Positions 25,845-34,204 are shown, numbered from the stretch's first letter. The stretch is 64,000 nucleotides of DNA from Caballeronia sp. M1242 (GCF_017220215.1 NZ_CP071130.1:1-64000), one strand, 5' to 3'. The notes: generated by a model not told the origin, from the letters alone. Translations and numbers: made by a program.

Positions 25845-26144
25845 ATGTTGCTGATCGAATGCCCCTGGTGCGGGCCGCGCGCCGAAAGCGAATTTTCGTG
25901 CGGCGGCGAAGCGGACATTGCGCGCCCGCTGGAAACGGAAAAGCTCACCGACAAGGAATGGGGCGATTACCTCTTCATGCGCAAGAACCCGCGCGGCGTG
26001 CATCGCGAGCAATGGATGCATGCGCAAGGCTGCCGCCGCTGGTTCAAGGCGCAGCGTGACACGGTGACCTACGAGATTCAGGGCTACGAGACGTTCGACC
26101 GTCCGCTGGCTGTGATGGACAACAAGGAGGGAGCGTCGAAATGA
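25845..26144 (+). CDS. soxD: Heterotetrameric sarcosine oxidase, delta subunit
   Basis: A 99-residue zinc-binding subunit. The N-terminal IECPWCGPRAESEFSCGGEA gives the Cys residues and later HREQWMHAQGCRRWF the remaining His and Cys ligands expected for SoxD. AAGGAG lies immediately before the ATG at 25845, which is why the earlier in-frame start was dropped. Its stop overlaps the soxA start by four bases. Confidence 0.93.
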   Translation: MLLIECPWCGPRAESEFSCGGEADIARPLETEKLTDKEWGDYLFMRKNPRGVHREQWMHAQGCRRWFKAQRDTVTYEIQGYETFDRPLAVMDNKEGASK

Positions 26145-29143
26145 GCCAGAAAGACCGACTCGCAACGGGCGGGCGCATCAATCGCGCCATCGCGCTGACC
26201 TTCACGTTCAACGGCAAGACGTATCAAGGCTATCAGGGCGACACGCTCGCGTCCGCGCTGCTCGCCAACGGACAGCACTTCGTCGCGCGTAGCTGGAAGT
26301 ATCACCGGCCGCGCGGCATCGTGACGGCGGGCGTGGAAGAACCGAATGCGGTCGTGCAACTGGAGAAGGGCGCTTATACGGTGCCGAACGCGCGCGCGAC
26401 CGAAGTGGAGCTGTATCAGGGACTGGTCGCGGAGAGCGTGAACGCGAAGCCGAACATCGAGAACGATCGCATGGCGATCAATCAGAAGATCGCGCGTTTC
26501 ATTCCGGCGGGCTTCTACTACAAGACGTTCATGTGGCCGCGCAAGCTGTGGCCCAAGTACGAAGAAGTCATTCGCGATGCAGCCGGTCTCGGCAAGGCGC
26601 CCGAAGAACGCGATGCGGACCGCTACGACAAGTGCTTCGCGCATTGCGACGTGCTCGTGGTCGGCGGCGGACCGTCGGGTCTCGCTGCGGCGTATGCGGC
26701 GGGCTTGTCCGGCGCGCGCGTGATTCTCGTCGACGATCAGCGCGAACTGGGCGGCTCGCTGCTCTCGTGCCGCGCGGAGATCGACGGCAAACCCGCGCTG
26801 CACTGGGTGCAGAAGATCGAGGCCGAACTGCGCACGATGCCGGACGTGAAGATACTTTCACGCAGCACGGCGTTCGGGTATCAGGACCACAATCTCGTGA
26901 CGGTGACGCAACGCCTGACCGATCACTTGCCCGTGTCGATGCGCAAGGGCACGCGCGAACTGATGTGGAAAGTGCGGGCGAAGCGCGTGATTCTCGCGAC
27001 GGGCGCGCACGAGCGTCCCATCGTGTTCGGCAACAACGATCTGCCCGGCGTGATGCTGGCGTCCGCGGTATCGACGTATCTGCATCGCTATGCGGTGCTG
27101 CCGGGCCGCAACGCAGTGGTGTTCGCCAACAACGACGACGCCTACCAATGCGCGCTCGATCTCAAGGCGGCGGGCGCACAGGTCACGGTTGTCGATCCGC
27201 GTCCTGCCGAAACGAAGGGCGCATTGCCCGCAGCCGCGCGACGCTACGGCGTGCGCGTGATGAACAACGCGGTGGTGACGGCAGCGCACGGCAAGCTGCG
27301 CGTGTCGTCGGTAGAAGTGGCTTCGTATGCGAACGGCACGGTCGGCGCGAAGCAAGCCGACCTGCCTTGCGATCTCGTCGCGATGTCCGGCGGATGGAGC
27401 CCGGTGCTGCATCTCTTCGCGCAATCCGGCGGCAAGGCGCATTGGCACGATGAGAAAGCATGCTTCGTCCCCGGCAAGGCGATGCAGGCGGAGACGAGCG
27501 TCGGTGCATGCGCGGGCGACTTCACGCTGGCACGCGGCATTCGCTTCGGTCTCGAAGCGGGCGCGGAAGCGGCGCGCGCAGCGGGACATATCGTGGCGCG
27601 GACGCAGCCGGTGAAGGTCGCGGAGATCGCGGAAGCGCCGATCATGCCGCTGTGGCTCGTCGGCGGACGCGAACTCGCGACGCGCGGACCGAAGCAGTTC
27701 GTCGATTTCCAGAACGACGTTTCCGCCGCCGACATCTATCTCGCCGCGCGCGAAGGCTTCGAATCGGTGGAGCACGTGAAGCGTTACACGGCGATGGGCT
27801 TCGGCACGGATCAGGGCAAGCTCGGCAACATCAACGGCATGGCGATTCTTGCGCAGGCGCTCGGCAAGACCATTCCGGAGACAGGCACCACGACGTTCCG
27901 CCCCAACTACACGCCTGTCACGTTCGGCACGTTCGCGGGCCGCGAACTGGGCGAGTTTCTCGATCCCGTGCGCAAGACGGCCATTCACGAATGGCACGTG
28001 CAGAACGGCGCGATGTTCGAGGACGTCGGCAACTGGAAGCGCCCGTGGTACTACCCGAAGGGCGGCGAAGACATGCACGCGGCCGTCGCGCGTGAATCGC
28101 TCGCGGTGCGTCAGAGCGTCGGCATTCTCGATGCATCGACGCTCGGCAAGATCGACATTCAAGGCCCCGATGCCGCGAAGCTGCTGAACTGGGTCTACAC
28201 CAACCCGTGGAGCAAGCTGGAAGTGGGCAAATGCCGCTATGGCCTGATGCTCGATGAAAACGGCATGATCTTCGACGACGGCGTGACCGTGCGCCTCGCC
28301 GAACATCACTACATGATGACGACGACCACCGGCGGCGCGGCACGCGTGCTCACGTGGCTCGAACGCTGGCTGCAAACCGAATGGCCCGACATGCGCGTGC
28401 GGCTCGCATCGGTGACGGACCATTGGGCGACGTTCGCCGTGGTCGGACCGAATAGCCGCAAGGTGCTGCAAAAAGTGTGTCAGGACATCGACTTCGCCAA
28501 CGCCGCGTTCCCGTTCATGAGCTATCGCGATGGCACGGTGGCGGGTGCATCGGCGCGTGTCATGCGCATCAGCTTCTCGGGCGAACTGGCCTACGAAGTG
28601 AACGTGCCGGCGAACGTGGGCCGCGCGGTGTGGGAAGCCATCATGGAAGCGGGCGCGGAATTCGACATCACGCCGTACGGCACTGAAACGATGCACGTGC
28701 TGCGCGCGGAGAAGGGCTACATCATCGTCGGGCAAGACACCGATGGCTCGATGACGCCGTTCGACCTCGGCATGGGCGGCCTCGTCGCGAAGTCGAAAGA
28801 CTTCATCGGCAAGCGCTCGCTCACGCGCTCGGATACCGCGAAGGCGGGACGCAAGCAGTTCGTCGGCTTGCTCACGGACGATCCTTCGTTCGTGCTGCCG
28901 GAGGGATCGCAGATCGTCGCGGGTCCGTTCCAGGGCGATACCGCGCCGATGCTCGGCCATGTGACGTCCAGCTATTACAGCCCTGTTTTGAAGCGTTCGA
29001 TTGCGTTGGCCGTCGTGAAGGGCGGGCTCGACAAGATCGGCGAAACCGTCACGATTCCGCTTGCGAGCGGCAAGCAGATCAACGCGAAAATCACCAGTTC
29101 GGTGTTCTACGACAGCGAAGGAGCACGTCAACATGTGGAATGA
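26141..29143 (+). CDS. soxA: Heterotetrameric sarcosine oxidase, alpha subunit
   Basis: A 1000-residue subunit. Residues 15-110 form a ferredoxin-like domain without cluster cysteines (FTFNGKTYQGYQGDTLASALLANG). A large NAD-binding Rossmann domain follows, with DVLVVGGGPSGLAAAYAAG near residue 170 and VILATGAHERPIVFGNNDLPG near residue 285. The C-terminal 380 residues are a T-protein/GCV_T folate-binding domain (VGILDASTLGKIDIQGPDAAKLLN; ITPYGTETMHVLRAEKGYI). It binds NAD and tetrahydrofolate and channels the one-carbon unit. Overlaps with soxD (4 bp) and soxG (11 bp) point to tight coupling. Full family length. Confidence 0.96.
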   Translation: MSQKDRLATGGRINRAIALTFTFNGKTYQGYQGDTLASALLANGQHFVARSWKYHRPRGIVTAGVEEPNAVVQLEKGAYTVPNARATEVELYQGLVAESVNAKPNIENDRMAINQKIARFIPAGFYYKTFMWPRKLWPKYEEVIRDAAGLGKAPEERDADRYDKCFAHCDVLVVGGGPSGLAAAYAAGLSGARVILVDDQRELGGSLLSCRAEIDGKPALHWVQKIEAELRTMPDVKILSRSTAFGYQDHNLVTVTQRLTDHLPVSMRKGTRELMWKVRAKRVILATGAHERPIVFGNNDLPGVMLASAVSTYLHRYAVLPGRNAVVFANNDDAYQCALDLKAAGAQVTVVDPRPAETKGALPAAARRYGVRVMNNAVVTAAHGKLRVSSVEVASYANGTVGAKQADLPCDLVAMSGGWSPVLHLFAQSGGKAHWHDEKACFVPGKAMQAETSVGACAGDFTLARGIRFGLEAGAEAARAAGHIVARTQPVKVAEIAEAPIMPLWLVGGRELATRGPKQFVDFQNDVSAADIYLAAREGFESVEHVKRYTAMGFGTDQGKLGNINGMAILAQALGKTIPETGTTTFRPNYTPVTFGTFAGRELGEFLDPVRKTAIHEWHVQNGAMFEDVGNWKRPWYYPKGGEDMHAAVARESLAVRQSVGILDASTLGKIDIQGPDAAKLLNWVYTNPWSKLEVGKCRYGLMLDENGMIFDDGVTVRLAEHHYMMTTTTGGAARVLTWLERWLQTEWPDMRVRLASVTDHWATFAVVGPNSRKVLQKVCQDIDFANAAFPFMSYRDGTVAGASARVMRISFSGELAYEVNVPANVGRAVWEAIMEAGAEFDITPYGTETMHVLRAEKGYIIVGQDTDGSMTPFDLGMGGLVAKSKDFIGKRSLTRSDTAKAGRKQFVGLLTDDPSFVLPEGSQIVAGPFQGDTAPMLGHVTSSYYSPVLKRSIALAVVKGGLDKIGETVTIPLASGKQINAKITSSVFYDSEGARQHVE

Positions 29144-29798
29144 AACCAAAGGTTCCTCGACCGTTGTGGATCGCATGGCAGTCGGGCAGAGCAGCCTCGG
29201 CCCGACGTGGCAGGAGTCGCCGCTCGTGGGCGCGGATGCGCTGATGAAGGCGCATCATGCGGGCGCGTCGAAGGCGTTTCGCTTGACGGAGCGTCCGTTC
29301 CTGCAACTCGTGAACGTGCGCGGCGATACACGCGATGCCGCGTTCATGCACGCGGCGGAAAGCGTGATCGGCTGCGCGCCGCCTTCGATGCCGAACACCA
29401 TCGCGAAGGGCAACGGCTACGACATGCTGTGGCTCGGGCCGGACGAATGGCTTGTGGTGTCCGAGGCGCAGCACGATGCATCGCGCGCGGCGCCGCTCGA
29501 AGCGCGATTGCGCGATGCCTTCGCGGGCGCGTTCGCATCGGCGGTGGATATCGGCAGCGGTTATACGGTGCTCGATATCGACGGTCCTCGCACGCGCGAT
29601 GTGCTTTCGCGCGGCTGTCCGCTGGATTTGCATCCGAAGGTCTTCGGCGCGGGGCAGTGTGCGCAGAGCCACTACTTCAAGGCGTCGATCACGCTGGTGC
29701 CGCTGGGCGGCGATCGCTTCGAAATCATCGTGCGTCGCAGCTTCGCGGATTACTTCGTGAAGATCATGCTCGATGCGGCCGAGCCGCTGCTCGCATGA
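29133..29798 (+). CDS. soxG: Heterotetrameric sarcosine oxidase, gamma subunit
   Basis: A 221-residue SoxG protein with a GCV_T-like fold (FLQLVNVRGDTRDAAFMHA, DMLWLGPDEWLVVSEA, IGSGYTVLDIDGPRTRDVLSRGCPLDLHPKVF, HYFKASITLVPLGGDRFEI). It completes the heterotetramer and helps form the folate tunnel. The ATG at 29133 has GAAGGAG upstream inside soxA and gives an 11-bp overlap. The stop overlaps the folB start as ATGA. Confidence 0.93.
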   Translation: MWNETKGSSTVVDRMAVGQSSLGPTWQESPLVGADALMKAHHAGASKAFRLTERPFLQLVNVRGDTRDAAFMHAAESVIGCAPPSMPNTIAKGNGYDMLWLGPDEWLVVSEAQHDASRAAPLEARLRDAFAGAFASAVDIGSGYTVLDIDGPRTRDVLSRGCPLDLHPKVFGAGQCAQSHYFKASITLVPLGGDRFEIIVRRSFADYFVKIMLDAAEPLLA

Positions 29799-30223
29799 AG
29801 CCGTACGAGCCGTTGCATACGGGCGGACAAGGATGGCGCGTGATCGTCGATGAACTCGTCGTGATGACGCGCGTCGGGCTTTATGAGCACGAGCATCGCG
29901 CGCCACAGGCTATATCCATCGATGCGAGCCTGCGGTATCGCGGCATGCCTCGCGAAGACGAGCTGATCGATTACGAGGCCTGGTGCAATCGCGTGACGGT
30001 GTATCTGCAAGAGAAGACGCATACGCGCTTGCTCGAAACGCTTGCGGTGGAGATTGCCGCGTTATCGTTCGATGCATGGCCGGCGCTCGATGCGCTGACG
30101 CTTGCGCTCCACAAGCCGAAGATTCGCGAGGGCACGCGAAGGCTCGCGCTCGAACTCGACTGGCGGCGCGCGGATTACGATGCGTGGCGAGTGCAACAGG
30201 CGCTTGCTGTGTCGAGCGCATGA
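29795..30223 (+). CDS. folB: Dihydroneopterin aldolase-family protein
   Basis: A 142-residue FolB-fold protein (WRVIVDELVVMTRVGLYEHEHRAPQAISIDASL; TRLLETLAVEIAALSFD, where the T-LLE motif and following region match; LALHKPKI). Dihydroneopterin aldolase makes 6-hydroxymethyl-dihydropterin for folate. Its ATGA overlap with soxG places it in the sarcosine oxidase operon, so it probably helps match the tetrahydrofolate supply to sarcosine demethylation. The Lys expected near the end of the domain is present in HKPKI. It could be a second, pathway-dedicated copy besides a housekeeping folB elsewhere. Confidence 0.85.
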   Translation: MKPYEPLHTGGQGWRVIVDELVVMTRVGLYEHEHRAPQAISIDASLRYRGMPREDELIDYEAWCNRVTVYLQEKTHTRLLETLAVEIAALSFDAWPALDALTLALHKPKIREGTRRLALELDWRRADYDAWRVQQALAVSSA

Positions 30224-30483
30224 ACGCATCGCGCGATGCGGCGGCGCGGCTTTCCGAACGCGCTTGTAAGGAGCACGATGCGCAGGCGGCGCTGGCGCTG
30301 CTCGATCGGAGCATCGCGTTGGGGCATCGGCGGATTGCGCTGATTCGGTATTTGCACGCGCAGTATCTCGGTGCGGCGCTTGAGGGGCGGCATCATGTGT
30401 ACGTTAAGGAGGTCGCTTCGAGGTTGAGTGGGGAGGCGTTGGTGGGGGTGGTGAAGGTGGCGCGGGGGAGGTTGGGGGGTTAG
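30220..30483 (+). CDS. Small hypothetical protein at the end of the sox-folB operon
   Basis: An 87-residue protein starting MNASRDAAARLSERACKEHD, whose ATG overlaps the folB stop as ATGA and whose codons keep the local GC3 pattern for the first 60 residues. The visible part is mostly helical and basic (LLDRSIALGHRRIALIRYLHAQYLG). The last 25 residues are Gly/Val-rich, and the DNA there changes to runs of G, so the natural end may have been altered. The stop lies only 4 bp before the first CRISPR repeat, so the deletion or insertion that placed the CRISPR remnant could have trimmed this gene. Family not recognised. Confidence 0.65.
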   Translation: MNASRDAAARLSERACKEHDAQAALALLDRSIALGHRRIALIRYLHAQYLGAALEGRHHVYVKEVASRLSGEALVGVVKVARGRLGG

Positions 30484-30487
30484 GGGT

Positions 30488-30683
30488 TGAGTTGTCTCCG
30501 TATGGGCGGAGGAAGCGCGAGAGCGAGAGCGAGAAGAGAGAGCGTGTGCGGCCTATCTCCGTATTCGCGGAGGAACCCGACCGCTGCACTTCAGGCCACC
30601 GCCACCGCAGGACCTATCTCCGCATACGCGGAGGAACCGCGACCGCCATCTGCTTGTCGCCCCACTGCGTGGGCCTATCTCCG
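30488..30683 (-). CRISPR. Truncated inverted CRISPR mini-array, type I-E repeats
   Basis: Four repeat positions at exact 61-bp period: 30488-30516 (degenerate), 30549-30577, 30610-30638 (near consensus) and 30671-30683 (first 13 bases only). Spacers of 32 bp are at 30517-30548, 30578-30609 and 30639-30670. The plus strand reads ...CCTATCTCCGCATACGCGGAGGAACC, the reverse complement of the larger array's repeat, so this array points leftward. The degenerate repeat is at its left (trailer) end, and the half repeat at its leader end is joined directly to cas6e coding sequence. The spacer at 30517-30548 is a low-complexity GAGC/GAGA run. Confidence 0.88.
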
Positions 30684-30684
30684 G

Positions 30685-31089
30685 TTACCCACGCGCCGCC
30701 GCAAGCGCGCCGACGAGAAAAGAGTCCGCGAACGCGATGCGTTTCTGGTCGCGTGTTCGCAAAGACCCGAAGACGACGATCTGCGACGCGAGGCCGTCTA
30801 TGCCGAATGGCTGAACGAACAGTTCCGATCGACCGGAGCGGCCAGTGTGCTCGAAGCTCGTATGACGCGGTTCCAGCTCACGCCGGTGCTTCGTCGCACG
30901 CAAGCCGTTGCCGGCGACGGCACGCCTCGGCAGTCACGTTCCATCAACGGCCCGGATGCGGTGTTTACCGGACACTTGCGTGTAGAAGAGCCGGATGCTT
31001 TCGCTCGGCTGCTTGCGCGCGGCGTCGGACGGCATCGGGCATTTGGGTTCGGCATGTTGGTGCTGAAGCCTGCCTCTATCGACGGTTGA
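30685..31089 (+). pseudogene. cas6e: cas6e (casE) remnant, C-terminal part
   Basis: An open frame of about 134 residues matching the C-terminal two thirds of type I-E Cas6e: YAEWLNEQF, then LEARMTRFQLTPVLRRTQ, INGPDAVFTGHLRVEEPDAFARLL, and the glycine-rich RNA-binding loop GVGRHRAFGFGMLVLKP. The N-terminal ferredoxin-like domain with the catalytic His is missing. Upstream, at 30684, the frame runs straight into half of a CRISPR repeat, so no native start exists. Cas6e processes pre-crRNA, and this remnant should be inactive. It is followed 15 bp later by the cas1 fragment, the normal cas6e-cas1 order. Confidence 0.88.
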
Positions 31090-31104
31090 TCGCGCAGGCG
31101 CGAC

Positions 31105-31590
31105 ATGCTGGAGGGGCGGCTGGGGCTCGACACGTCGCGCGTGCCGCGTGGAGATCGCCATGGGCTGCTGTGGCTGGAGCGCGGCGAACTCGGCGTCATC
31201 GACGGATGCCTGCATTTCACGAGCGGGCAATACGTTGATCAGATTCCGCATCAGTCGGTATCCATGGTTCTGCTCGGCCCCGGCGGCAGCGTAACGCATG
31301 ACGCACTGCGGTTGCTTGCGCGCCACGGCACCCTGCTTGCCGCGGTTGGCGCGAGCGGCGTGCGCGGTTACACCGCGTTGCCGCTCATGCCGGATCGCTC
31401 GGATGTCGCGCGGCGGCAGGCCGAGCTGTGGGGCAGCGCGCGCCGACGCCTGGCCGTTGGGCGGCACATGTATGCGCTGCGGTTGGGCGAGGTGTTGCCG
31501 CATCGCGATCTGGATACGCTGCGCGGCATCGAAGGGGCGCGCGTGAAGACGATCTATCGGTTGCGCGCGCAGCAATTCGGCATCGATTGA
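31105..31590 (+). pseudogene. cas1: cas1e remnant, N-terminal half
   Basis: A 161-residue ORF matching the N-terminal half of type I-E Cas1 (usual length about 300): MLEGRLGLDTSRVPRGDRHG, WLERGELGVIDGCL, MVLLGPGGSVTHDALRLLARHGTLLAAVG and LRGIEGARVKTIYRLRAQQFG. It retains the Glu of GIEG, the first metal ligand, then stops. The His and Asp ligands of the C-terminal integrase domain, and the whole of cas2, are absent. Only 36 bp separate the stop from the first repeat of the main array, where intact loci have the rest of cas1, cas2 and an AT-rich leader. Spacer integration should be impossible. Confidence 0.92.
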
Positions 31591-31626
31591 AACGGACGGC
31601 ACTCAATCATCGGGTTATGTGGGAGA

Positions 31627-32630
31627 GGTTCCTCCGCGTACGCGGAGATAGACCACGCTTGCTGCCGAGCACGACGACGAGCGCCGCGGTTCCTCCGCGT
31701 ACGCGGAGATAGGCCGGCGACCGGCGAATACGACGAAGCGAACTGGTAGGTTCCTCCGCGTACGTGGAGATAGGCCCGAATACGTGATCAGCCAGCAACA
31801 GCGGGACTGGGTTCCTCCGCGTAAGCGGAGATAGGCCCGGCGGAGTCAAGACGCAGACACAAGGGGCCAAGGTTCCTCCGCCTACGCGGAGATAGGCCCT
31901 CGAGCCAGGCCGGCTCGTCCAGTTGTTCGAGGGTTCCTCCGCATACGCGGAGATAGGCCCGACGCGCACGGTGCGATCGGCGCCGAAATGGCGGTTCCTC
32001 CGGCTACCCGGAGATAGGCCCACCGATGGAAGGGAAGACATCGGCCTGATGCAGGTTCCTCCGTGTACGCTGAGATAGGCCCGCATCGTGCGGACTAATC
32101 GGCATTACGCCGCAGGTTCCTCGCGTACGCGGAGATAGGCCCTGGACACCACCGCGCCAGATCGTAGATGAGCCGGTGCCTCCGCGTACGCGGAGATAGG
32201 CTCGTGGCGGGCGGCATGCTGAGTGCCGGTTGGCCTGTTCCTCCGCGCACGCGGAGATAGGCCTTTCACGCAGTAATACTTCGCGTGATCGACCACGGTT
32301 CCTCCGCGCACGCGGAGATAGACCCACCCTCTGGAATGCCTCCTCGTGCTGCCAGGGGGTTCCTCCGCACACGCGGAGATAGGCCCTACCAGTACACGAT
32401 CACGAAACGCGGCTTGGAGGTTCCTCCGCGTACGCGGAGATAGGCCCCCGCAGAGCATGTTCGGCGACGGAACAGTAGCGGCTCCTCCGCATACACGGAG
32501 CTAGGCCGTTCTTGCCGCTTGCTTTATCGCGTTCCTGCTTGGCTCCTCCGCACACGCGGAGATAACCCCCATCCGGCCAACCGCGCGGCGGTAACGATCC
32601 AGGCCCCTCCGCACACTCGGAGCCCACCCC
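31627..32630 (+). CRISPR. Main CRISPR array, 17 type I-E repeats and 16 spacers
   Basis: Seventeen 29-bp repeats (28 bp at 32115, which has lost one C) start at 31627 and recur every 61 bp up to 32602, with 32-bp spacers. The consensus begins GGTTCCTCCGCG, has the dyad CTCCGCG/CGCGGAG, and ends GATAGGCCC, aligning with the type I-E repeat of E. coli (GTTCCCCGCG...GGGGATA). Repeats 15-17 (32480, 32541, 32602) are increasingly degenerate, marking the right side as the old trailer end and rightward transcription. Several internal repeats carry single changes (31749, 31810, 31871, 31993, 32054, 32236), indicating decay without selection or renewal. The normal leader is missing. No two spacers are alike. 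Confidence 0.97.
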
Positions 32631-32754
32631 CCATGACGCCCCCATTCCACCCCCATGACGCATTCCTTCTATGTCCCGGCTTTATGTCGGCGTCTACTGA
32701 AAAGACCTGCACCGAACCCAAGCGGTCACACACCGCATCGAGAGGAACCAAAAA

Positions 32755-34173
32755 ATGTCCACCGCCACACAGCCCCGCGCGAGCGCCGCGGCGCGGCTCG
32801 AGCGCCTGCCGTTCTCGAGCTATCACCGCACCATCTTCATCATCATCGCGGTGGCCTTCTTCTTCGATTCCGTCGATCTCGGCACCATGACCTTCGTGCT
32901 CGGCTCGATCAAGACCGAGTTCGGCCTCTCGACGGCGACGGCGGGCCTCGTCGCCAGCGCGAGTTTCTTCGGCATGGTGCTGGGCGCGGCCGTCGCGGGC
33001 CTGCTTGCCGATCGCTTCGGCCGACGTCCCGTATTCCAGTGGAGCATGGTGCTCTGGGGCGTCGCGTCGTATCTCTGTTCGACGGCGCATTCCGTCGAAT
33101 CGCTGATCTTCTATCGCGTGCTGCTCGGCATCGGCATGGGAATGGAATTCCCGATCGCGCAGACGCTGTTGTCCGAGTTCGTGCCGACCGCATCGCGCGG
33201 TAGAGTCATTGCCCTAATGGATGGCTTCTGGCCGCTCGGGTTCATCGCATCCGGCGTGGTGTCGTACTTCGTGTTGCCGCACTTCGGTTGGCGTACCGAG
33301 TTCGCGTTGCTCGCCATTCCCGCTGTTTTCGTGCTGATCGTGCGACGCGTCGTGCCCGAGTCACCGCGTTGGCTCGAACATCGCGGACGCACGGCGGATG
33401 CGGACAGCGTGCTCGCGAATGTCGAAGCGAAGGTGATGAAGGCGACCGGCTTGCGCGAGTTGCCGGCGCCCTCGCTGCTCGCCGAGCCGCCGGTCGCGAA
33501 AGGCGTCGGCGCATTCCGTGAAATCTGGAGCGCGGCGTACAGGCGTCGGACGATCATGGTTTGGATGCTGTGGTTCTTCGCGCTGCTCGGCTTCTATGGG
33601 CTGACGTCATGGCTCGGCGCGCTCATGCAGCAAGCGGGCTTTGCGGTGACGAAGTCCGTGCTCTACACGGTGCTGATCTCGCTTGGCGGCGTGCCGGGCT
33701 TCTTGTGCGCGGCATGGCTCGTCGAGCGATGGGGACGCAAGCCGACGTGCATCGCATCGCTCGTCGGCAGTGGCGTGATGGCTTACCTCTACGGACAGAC
33801 CGCGCTGCACGCCGAAACGCCCACGTTGCTGATCTGCGCCGGACTCGCGATGCAATTTTTCCTCTTCGCGATGTGGGCCGCGCTCTACACCTACACGCCC
33901 GAGTTGTACGGAACGGGCGCGCGTGCCACCGGGTCGGGCTTCGCGTCGGCGATCGGGCGCGTGGGGTCGTTGATCGGGCCTTATGTCGTGGGCGTCGTGT
34001 TGCCGGTGTTCGGGCAGGGCGGCGTGTTCTCGCTCGGAGCGATGTGCTTCGTGGTGGCGGCCTCGGCGGTCTGGGTGTTGGGCGTGGAGACGCGAGGCGT
34101 GGCGCTCGAGAAGCTCGTCTCCGAAGCCGAGCACGATGAAGGCGCGAAGGTCTGGGCTTCGGCGGAGAACTGA
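32755..34173 (+). CDS. MFS transporter, metabolite:H+ symporter type
   Basis: A 472-residue 12-helix major facilitator. The signature loop between helices 2 and 3 is GLLADRFGRRPVFQ near residue 85, RVLLGIGMGMEFPIAQTLLSEF is helix 4, and PESPRWLEHRGR leads into the central loop. The second half repeats the pattern (VERWGRKPT; YTPELYGTGARATGSGFASAIGRVGSLIGP). The build is that of the sugar/organic acid porter group. A strong GAGAGGA precedes the ATG. It lies between the CRISPR remnant and fdhA within the betaine island and may import a methylated amine or acid, but no substrate can be read from sequence. Confidence 0.88.
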   Translation: MSTATQPRASAAARLERLPFSSYHRTIFIIIAVAFFFDSVDLGTMTFVLGSIKTEFGLSTATAGLVASASFFGMVLGAAVAGLLADRFGRRPVFQWSMVLWGVASYLCSTAHSVESLIFYRVLLGIGMGMEFPIAQTLLSEFVPTASRGRVIALMDGFWPLGFIASGVVSYFVLPHFGWRTEFALLAIPAVFVLIVRRVVPESPRWLEHRGRTADADSVLANVEAKVMKATGLRELPAPSLLAEPPVAKGVGAFREIWSAAYRRRTIMVWMLWFFALLGFYGLTSWLGALMQQAGFAVTKSVLYTVLISLGGVPGFLCAAWLVERWGRKPTCIASLVGSGVMAYLYGQTALHAETPTLLICAGLAMQFFLFAMWAALYTYTPELYGTGARATGSGFASAIGRVGSLIGPYVVGVVLPVFGQGGVFSLGAMCFVVAASAVWVLGVETRGVALEKLVSEAEHDEGAKVWASAEN

Positions 34174-34178
34174 AGCGC

Positions 34179-34204
34179 TGTCGTTCCCAACCAAACCCAC
34201 GTCG
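34179..34204 (+). promoter_or_regulatory. TGTCG/CGTCG pair upstream of fdhA
   Basis: TGTCG at 34179 and CGTCG at 34200 start 21 bp apart in the 141-bp gap before fdhA, the same spacing as upstream of proV. CGTCG-CATT-CGACG (34200-34213) also forms a small dyad. A possible site for a GbdR-type activator. Confidence 0.35.

Noticed and set aside
26858..29176. A 772-codon antisense frame opposite soxA
   Set aside because: Same cause: composition shadow of soxA, with no domain or ribosome binding site.
30492..31238. A 248-codon frame running through the mini-array and the cas6e remnant
   Set aside because: It is out of the cas6e frame and consists of repeat-derived and Arg-rich sequence.
31591..31626. 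CRISPR leader between cas1 and the main array
   Set aside because: Only 36 bp and not AT-rich; it cannot be a complete type I-E leader, so it is treated as a deletion scar.
31607..32890. Several open frames with recurring AYLRVRGGT / GLSPRTRRN-like peptides across the main array
   Set aside because: They are translations of the CRISPR repeats, with a period set by the 61-bp unit, and are not genes.
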